A stretch of DNA of 64,000 nt from Spirometra erinaceieuropaei (taxonomy: Eukaryota > Platyhelminthes > Cestoda > Diphyllobothriidea > Diphyllobothriidae): assembly GCA_902702965.1 (NCBI GenBank), contig CACRXP010000194.1:1-64000 (forward strand), read 5' to 3'. A model generated the notes under the pieces. That model did not search any database. It was not told where the DNA came from and was given only the letters and a program-made list of their open reading frames with translations. Every line of letters begins with the position of its first letter. Positions within the stretch are counted from its first letter, which is position 1. Below are positions 57,541 to 64,000 of the stretch, piece after piece. The translations under genes were made by a program, and so were the position numbers.

Positions 57541-58289
57541 CTGTGGGGTCAAAAGATGATTGGTTGATGTGTAGGCATTAGTTTTGTCAAAGAGTTTTGC
57601 GTTATAAGAGTTTCCTATCTTTCTTGCTCTGCGACAGTGGGCTCTTGCATGGTAGTGGAAAGAGAGATTAGTGTCGACGGCCTCAGCCCGACGGTCGAAC
57701 TGTTACATGCGTGCAATCCCCTAAAACGTCGGGCGGCATTTTTCGTCGTGATCATAAATTACTAAGTTCATTTGGATGATTTCGCACAAACTACTTGTTA
57801 TGAGATGAAATATAGGATATAATCAGGTATGGTAGTATACCAATATTTGTTTAGCCATTTGCTGGTAGCTTTTATGAATCGTCATTTAATTGGCATGAAC
57901 TTTTTGCAAATATTTTCGGCGGCTGCACCATTCAGTAATTTTCTTACAGTCTATACTAACAGATTACATTCGAGTGTTTATTTCGCGTGAGGACATTATC
58001 CTCCAAAATGTTTTAGATTCCTGAAAATTTATGAGAACCGCGGAGTATTCTGACGCGACTGAGTACTCCAGATTTTTAACTTGCAGGCATTTTGTCGCAT
58101 AATGTGCATCAGAGTAAATTATAAAATAACTTGACTCTGTCATAACATCGGGACACAACTGAGAGGGGAGGAGAGAGTGCGGTAGGTGCGTCTCTTGCTC
58201 ATCCACTGACAATTACACCTGGCGATCTGGAATCAGCATTGCTGATGGTTAATTCCTAGTGCATAACGGAGACACTGTGCGTTGCCAAA

Positions 58290-58785
58290 TAAACGAGGTG
58301 GGGATTCCCAGAGAGCAGCTGAGAGGAGGATTATGCGGTTGCTGAAACTGGAATTTTGTCCGCCTGATCTTTCGAAATGGCACTCACTCCCATCAGAACA
58401 GACAACCAATGATAATTTTGAAGGATCAACGAGGGGTGCAATACTCATAGGATGCAGTGGCCACGGCATCACACACACCAATCATGATAATCAGTTCCCT
58501 CCTTCATTGCCGACGGTCAGATTTGTGCGATGATGACCTGCTCACCCGCATCCGGATGGTTGATTGTCACTGATTCTTCACCGTTAGTCGTTAGCGGTCT
58601 CAAAGTGACCAGAAAATGTGACCCGCTGATACTGCCACTGAAAGCGATTTTCGCGCTGAGCTACCCGCGTGCCCATTTATTCCACGCAGTCAAAGTCTCA
58701 GCGCTGAATATGTAGGAGGAAGGTCATTATGATTACCCAACTGCTGTGGGCTGCAATCCCGCCGCCGAAGTCACTCCACAGGAAT
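58290..58785 (-). pseudogene. Decayed PLE family 2 tail
   Basis: Minus-strand match to 15700-16050. GGGTGCAATACTCATAGGATGC corresponds to the tail near 15730, and CGCTGAGCTACCCGCGTGCC followed by GTCAAAGTCTCAGC to the coding end near 15950. Heavily mutated, no open frame. It lies in the intron between the Ig exons at 57244 and 60924. Confidence 0.6.
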
Positions 58786-60149
58786 TTTTTTCACCAAACA
58801 GGGATTTGGACTTTGACTTAATTATACCAAATCGGCGATCTGCAACTTTCCCCAAACTCACACTCGATCATGTGTCAGATGTTGCCTTATTCCAGTACAT
58901 TTTCGAAAATTTGGATAGTTTGGGCAAATGCAGACAGTAGTTTATATGCAGCCAGTTGTGGCCACTAACATAGTAACCCAATTGCTGTTTGCGAGACGAA
59001 ATCGACGACAACGGTGACTTGTGAAGACTCTGCTAGGGAAAACAGTGTTGAGATAAGCTGCGAATTTCAAATCCGATTCCATTTGGCGAGGACGATGACA
59101 CATCAGAATTTCGGTTCGTAATGGTGGAAGAACGGGGACTCCAACGGTCGCAGGACTGCACCAGCTGGGAATTCAGAACAGGGGCAGATCTACGGACGTG
59201 CTTTCACCCGCTCGTAGATCGCACCGTCGAAAGTGGAAAATGTTTTAGAACAGATGTTTAGGATTTAACTAATTCCGACGAATACAGAGTGATTCCCCGT
59301 TCTACTGAATTTGATTCTCAGGGGTCATGAAATGGTCCGATGTCCACACCCACGGCAATAGTTGCAAAGAGGGATGAGGTATCAAAGAATAACGTAAACT
59401 CGACAGATATACCTTGTCACTTTTTTCCAAAAAGTGCTGACAAACTAAATGTGGTGCCCAAAACAGCAACGGATATGTGAAGATCCAAGATAGCCGTCCC
59501 TCTAGTGCACAGCCTGTATAGGAGCGACGATACGATGGGCTGTGACCAGCGCCTTCTTGGTATACTATAGTTGGGTCATAGGATCGAATCGCACGCATTT
59601 CTCAAACTCTTTTTATGCATTCATCAGTCACGCTGGTCACACCAAAGTTGCAAGTTGCCAATAGAGTCACAGCAATCTCAAGCTTCTGCGTTTCTGCAGG
59701 TCAGACCTGCACGTACATATAACCAGTGATCCTCCAGTAAGTTTTTGGTATAAGACCGATGTCCTTTGTCGGCTTCAAAATAGCTTACTGCTTTGCGCTC
59801 GAAACTGGAGAGACCTTCGCGTTGTTTGCGAGCCAAGAGCACCGACAATAGTTGCTACTTTATCCATCCTCATTCATCAGCTCCCTCTGACTGCGGGATG
59901 AATACACTGCTGAGATCACGTGGACAGGTTTGGTGTCGGCTGGGTTAACTGGGGCTTCATTCTACAACACTTGCACTTAATCCTCCTTTGGCTTTACTGA
60001 GAACAGGTTGCCTACCAGTTTATCGACTTCGAATGAAGTTGAAGCAGGCAGGTTGCAGAACGTGTTGGGCCGTGCCGCTTTTGTATCGCCCTTCCCCGTG
60101 CGCTCCTTAAGGCAACAGTAAAGAGAAGGATACGAACTCTTAAGTGGCG

Positions 60150-60445
60150 GTTCGCTTTTCAGGACATGGTCACACGCTAAAGTTTGATAAAACCATGAGC
60201 AATGACAAACGCGTGAGCGGAGCGCTGCTGGAGTCATGATTCAACAGTCCGCAGCTCAAGGAGAGTCACCATGCTTTCCTACCTCTACGTTACATTCGAT
60301 GTCTTCATCTGGGAGGGCTATTTCGTTAGGCGTTGGTTGCACTTGTGAACACTGCACCCAGTGGCAGCAACAATGAGCCAAAATATCGCGCCCATCTGTG
60401 ACACTGGTGTTGAGATTGTGACAATTAACCAAACCGGTGAGGGTA
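60150..60445 (+). pseudogene. Decayed PLE family 2 endonuclease remnant
   Basis: Plus-strand reading gives SGHGHTLKFDKTMSNDKRVS followed by GALLES, matching SGHTFKFDEAEILARGDNRVSRELLES-type sequence. Further on, CATCTGTGACACTGGTGTTG and GACAATTAACCAAAC match the protein end near 45490-45530. Stops follow. It faces the minus-strand remnant at 58.3-58.8 kb in the same intron. Confidence 0.6.
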
Positions 60446-60923
60446 ATAAGCAATCATTACATGATGTACGACAATTTGAGATGAATCAGTAGTCGAGATG
60501 CAATGTATTATATGTTCAGACTTTTTGAAAGCATTAAAAGCTTTCAAAAATGACGTTGTATTTGTGACAGAGATGACTGTATTCTCGAAATACAGTGCGA
60601 TCTGGAGGTTGATTTAACGTGAAACTGTTTAAACTGCAGTTTTATGAAATTCAAATCAGAGGCCCACAAACCCTTGTTCATTCAGGACACTTCTGCTTAC
60701 AGACATTCATGTATCGTATTTACATTTTAATGGATGACAGTGACAACTTTTGTTGATAAGGAGAATTCCGGATGGAGAACTGATAATAAGGATTCCACTG
60801 TCTCTATATATTCCCATGCAAAACACAAAGACGCAATGTTCCCCAAAGTCAACGGCAATATATAAGCCAGGAACTAGAATACCTGCATACACATAACATA
60901 CATAACACATAACATAAAATTAC

Positions 60924-61214
60924 CAGTAGGGCCATCGGAGGGCTGAGAATTGTACTCCAGGGAAATGGACGCCTTCGCCTCCACAGTCAAACCACCCTCT
61001 GGCCTGAATCTCGCCTGACAGATGTAGTCACCGACCGTGCGCTCATTGAGTTCCGGAATGCTAAGACGTTCGCCGCGAGAGAAGACGCGACCCTGGAAGT
61101 ACCAAGTGTAGTCAACCGGTGTAGTTGGTCGCGGTGAGACACGACAGTCGGCGTAGAAGGGTCGCCTGTGTTCCACTTGCGGAGTGAGAGGAACAATGTT
61201 CACTTGAAACCTTG
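60924..61214 (-). CDS. Ig-domain exon, B-type
   Basis: 291 bp, phase 1-1, acceptor CTCCTTCTAG and donor GTAATT. Encodes VNIVPLTPQVEHRRPFYADC, RVSPRPTTPVDYTWYFQGRV, RLSIPELNERTVGDYICQAR and VEAKASISLEYN. It is the intact counterpart of the truncated exon at 49257-49426, and upstream introns of both match for several hundred bases. Confidence 0.92.
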
Positions 61215-61249
61215 CTAGAAGGAGACGAGGAAGAATGATAGAGTCATGT

Positions 61250-62960
61250 GTGAGCTCCTAAAAGTGAACCAGCAGTCAATGTAGGCCCTACATCCTTTAC
61301 CTCGAAGGAAGTGGTAGGCAGCCGTTTCAGACTACCGCAATGTTCATTTTTTCAGTCATGTTTTTCTCTGGAGCAGACTTCATTGATGGGACTACTAGGC
61401 GCCGTATCATGCTAATTCCAGAAAAGCGTACTTTTTGCCACAATGAGGGCATCAAAATGTTGAAATCGAGCGCAATTATGCTTTATCATTTTCAGGGAAA
61501 CCACGAATTCGACTTTCAAAAAAGCCTCATAAGCCGCTAAGCGTGTAGCGACAAATTACCTAGAATGCTATGCAACGGACTAATTGCGTTGCAGTGATCG
61601 GACAATGCTCAAACGACGATGCTCATGCTCAGGCGATGCTCATGCGACGTTTGCTCAAACCGGATCTCCCATATTCCTTCTTGCATTCTACCTCGTCGCA
61701 TTACATCGACGACGACGACGTCGATGTTGAAGATGACAATGTAGCACAAACACACTAACTCCCTGCCTTGTTTACTTTCCGAGGAAATTAATGCTCGAGC
61801 TTGGAGTAGATCATTCGGAACAGACCTTTTCATGTACGGTCCGAAATCTGATATGAATAGTTGAGCTAAGATCCATCAGCTACTGCGGAATAACCGCGTA
61901 ATATTCACAAACCGCAAACTTCGCCTACCACCTGATCTCACTTCTCGGTCATAAACCCCTGCCCCTTGTTTATCGAGTATAGACAGCCGTCCACCACCAC
62001 CATCACCACCGCGTCATTCTTGCTCTTCCACAGTTCATTGCCCCATCACGACGTGCAATATTATACAGACCTGAAAACGATAAACTGACAAGGCGCGTCT
62101 GAAGATTTTGGCATCGTTCCACGTTATACGTCTTCGGGCTGAGCTCTGTTGACAAATGACGGTGCAAATGCATGCATCGGTTACCATTTCACCATACTCG
62201 TACCGCTTTCCGTAAATCACTTTCCTCAGAATTAAACACAATTGACGAAAGCACTGGGATCTTTGTGAGTGCATGATGAATATATTACGCAGCATACTTA
62301 AAAACGAACTGGGAAGTGAGCACGAAATGCACGTTTCTTAATACTCTGACCAAAACAAAATGACCGTAGATTAGTGAAGACGGGACCTAAACTAGATTGG
62401 CTGGCATAAGACTAATTCTGAGCTTGCTGGGATATTATCTGCAGTGCCATCTCGTACAATTAGCGTCTTCCCACTCAACAGGCACGGAGTTTGATAAGTC
62501 ACGACACCAAACTCGCAGAAGAACATGGGAAAGCATAAAACTGGCTGACCAAAATATGCCTTATTGTGTCGGGTCCTCGTCAATGCTGAAAATGCCAACT
62601 GCCTTAGTGTGTAATGATTTAGAGATTGATCCAGGCAAGGAATAGACTTAAACATACGGTGAAGGAGATTGCAATCAAAGTCTATGCCAAATGCTTTGCA
62701 CAAACTAGCACTAAAACACACCACACTCAGTCAACTGACTTGCTGGTTGACGGGAAAGGACTAACGTCAGAATATTGCAAAGAGAATGCCTGTTCAGAAC
62801 GGGGGCATAAACAGTGAACCAAAAAGATGCTGAAAGGGTTTTTAAAAGGGTGGCAGCATGGCTAATCTGAGGTTACACGTAGGAATTTAAAACAATTGGT
62901 GCTTCTTCCCGTTGATTGATGATCATCAATATACACTTATAGGTCAAAGAAAAGCTTGTA
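61250..62960 (-). repeat. Duplicated Ig-gene intron, paralogue of 49.77-52.96 kb
   Basis: Matches 49770-50216 and 52085-52960 in order, skipping the LINE. Landmarks are TCGAAGGAAGTGGTAGGCAGC, ATTCCAGAAAAGCG, CAAATTACCTAGAATGCT, TACATCGACG, CTACTGCGGAATAAC and GCAGCATGGCTAATCTGAGG. It is the pre-insertion version for the LINE at 50217-52084. Confidence 0.85.
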
Positions 62961-63045
62961 AAATGACGAAAAGGCTAAGGTGTATGAGTGTTTCCTAAGA
63001 TTCCCTTGATGTAGTAGAAGTCTAGACTTGAGGAATTTAACGTAC

Positions 63046-63342
63046 CAGCGACTCCTGGTGGCAACACTGCGGCATAATGGATGGACCTGGTTGCATTAAC
63101 ATTCAGTGGAGTTCCCGTGGGTGTGGTGATTGTCGCCTGACAGGTGTACTCGCCAGTGGTGTACTCGTTCAGTTCGGGGATGCTGAGCCTTTGACCCTCC
63201 GAATGATAGCGTCCCTTGAAGTACCATGTTAGACGAACTGGATAGGGCGGTTGCGGTTGAAGGCGGCAGTCTGCATAGTAAGGTGATCCCCGCGTGGGTC
63301 TCTCAGTCAGCGGATCAATACTTACCCAGTACGTCTGTGGAC
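63046..63342 (-). CDS. Ig-domain exon, A-type
   Basis: 297 bp, phase 1-1, acceptor TCACTTTCCAG and donor GTACGT. Near-identical to the exons at 48111 and 53065 (differences include SIDPLTERPT, RLQPQPPYP and NEYTTGEYTC). Cys, Trp and the NAT sequon are intact. It pairs with the B exon at 63532. Confidence 0.93.
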
Positions 63343-63531
63343 CTGGAAAGTGAGGAATGCAGCGATGACTGGCAGTATATATTCTACATTAAAAGGTCAT
63401 TTGCATCAAATTATTGCGTTCCAGTCATATGCCTCGGCTTCCGCTGGTAAATTCATACATGGATATCGAATATAATGTGCAAAATACGATGTCGCAAACT
63501 ACACATACACCAAAATGCAAGAATTTCTCAC

Positions 63532-63810
63532 CGGAAGGCGATGAATTGTACCGCAGGAAAATAGTTGCCTTCGCCTCGACAGTCGAACCTCCCACTGATC
63601 GGAATCTTGCCTGACAGAGGTACTCACCGACCGTGCGTTCATTGAGTTCGGGAATTCTGAGACGATCGCCGCGGGAGTAGACGCGACCTTGGAAGTACCA
63701 AGTGTAATCAACCGGTTCAGTTGGTCGGGGTGAGATGCGGCAGTCAGCGTAGAAGGGTCGTCCGTGTTCCATTTGCTGAGTCAGAGGGACAATGCTAACT
63801 TGTACTTGCC
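63532..63810 (-). CDS. Ig-domain exon, B-type
   Basis: 279 bp, phase 1-1, acceptor TCTCAATTCAG and donor GTGAGA. Encodes QVQVSIVPLTQQMEHGRPFY, ADCRISPRPTEPVDYTWYFQ, GRVYSRGDRLRIPELNERTV, GEYLCQAR and VEAKATIFLRYN. It is the first Ig exon of the array visible in this window. The intron beyond it reaches the right edge, so upstream exons must lie outside. Confidence 0.93.
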
Positions 63811-64000
63811 CTGAATTGAGACGAGGAATAGTGAGAGGGTCTTGTGTGCGAAGTACGTGAACGCTTTATCATTCACGCTGCCCGCATATGAGGAGAGACT
63901 GTCCATGTTACTATGAATTTTGCGGCCCATTACGGTATAATGTTTCTTTTTATTGTACTAGGACAATACTTATTTCTTACTGTGAAGTTTTCATTCGTTT

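Larger units (their letters stand above)
37083..63810 (-). other. Tandem Ig-domain gene (internal part), perlecan/hemicentin-like
   Basis: Fourteen exon units on the minus strand each encode one Ig-like domain of about 93-100 residues. Twelve are intact with acceptor, donor and phase-1 boundaries, and two are broken. In transcription order the types are B A B A A B A (b)(b) A B B A B. Each domain has the two disulfide Cys (in ADCR and GxYxC) and the core Trp in WYFxG. A-type domains carry an Asn-Ala-Thr glycosylation sequon. This pattern fits the Ig repeat region of an extracellular matrix protein such as perlecan or hemicentin. A muscle Ig protein is the main alternative, though the conserved sequon favours secretion. 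The gene extends past the right edge, and neither start nor stop was found. Confidence 0.7.

Overview
This window is eukaryotic. Exons are short and bounded by GT/AG splice sites, introns are long, there are no operons or ribosome binding sites, and much of the DNA is decayed retroelement. The mix of retroelements (Penelope-like elements, an RTE/craft-like LINE with a zinc-finger tail, a CR1/Jockey-type LINE, tRNA-derived SINEs) suggests a parasitic flatworm, most likely a diphyllobothriid-type tapeworm. That is an inference from remembered families and was not searched.

The left part (1-37 kb) is mostly transposable elements and their remains. A well-preserved Penelope-like element (PLE) lies at 1124-4663, bounded by a 13-bp target-site duplication. 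It has one reading frame (reverse transcriptase then GIY-YIG endonuclease) broken only by three stop codons, and hammerhead-ribozyme-like motifs in each terminal repeat. SINEs follow. At 5.9-8.9 kb are candidate exons of an unidentified plus-strand gene, including a Ser-rich penultimate exon, a terminal exon and a polyadenylation signal. A sequence gap (10531-10664) abuts a second, internally deleted copy of the first PLE family. Further right are a LINE endonuclease fragment (12.6 kb), a second PLE family (15.6-16.65 kb), a third, dead PLE (20.9-22.5 kb), and a nearly complete but decayed RTE-like LINE on the minus strand (about 33.0-29.1 kb) that runs into a PLE tail (28.4-29.1 kb).

The right part (37-64 kb) is dominated by a minus-strand host gene. 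Twelve intact exons and two broken ones each encode a single Ig-like domain, and every intact exon is bounded by phase-1 introns, so exons can be gained, lost or skipped without shifting the frame. The domains fall into two types, A (DxQTYW..WYFKGRYHSEGQRLSIPELNE) and B (VEHRRPFYADCR..WYFQGRVFSRGERLSIPELNE), arranged as repeated B-A-B cassettes with near-identical introns. The closest family I can suggest is the Ig-repeat region of a perlecan- or hemicentin-like extracellular matrix protein. The gene runs off the right edge, and I see no start or stop.

The Ig introns have collected later insertions. These include a chimeric LINE-tail/PLE-tail unit (43.15-45.77 kb) that is the inverted twin of 28.44-30.07 kb, a 906-bp terminal-inverted-repeat transposon inside that unit with a 9-bp target duplication, a truncated CR1-like LINE (50.2-52.08 kb) missing from its paralogous site at 61.67 kb, a foldback repeat (55.5-56.05 kb) and decayed PLE tails (58.3 and 60.2 kb). 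The most interesting points are the two different hammerhead-type motifs in two PLE families, the recurring inverted tail placed head-to-head with the body of PLEs, the amplified LINE-PLE chimera, and the recently expanding array of symmetric Ig exons.
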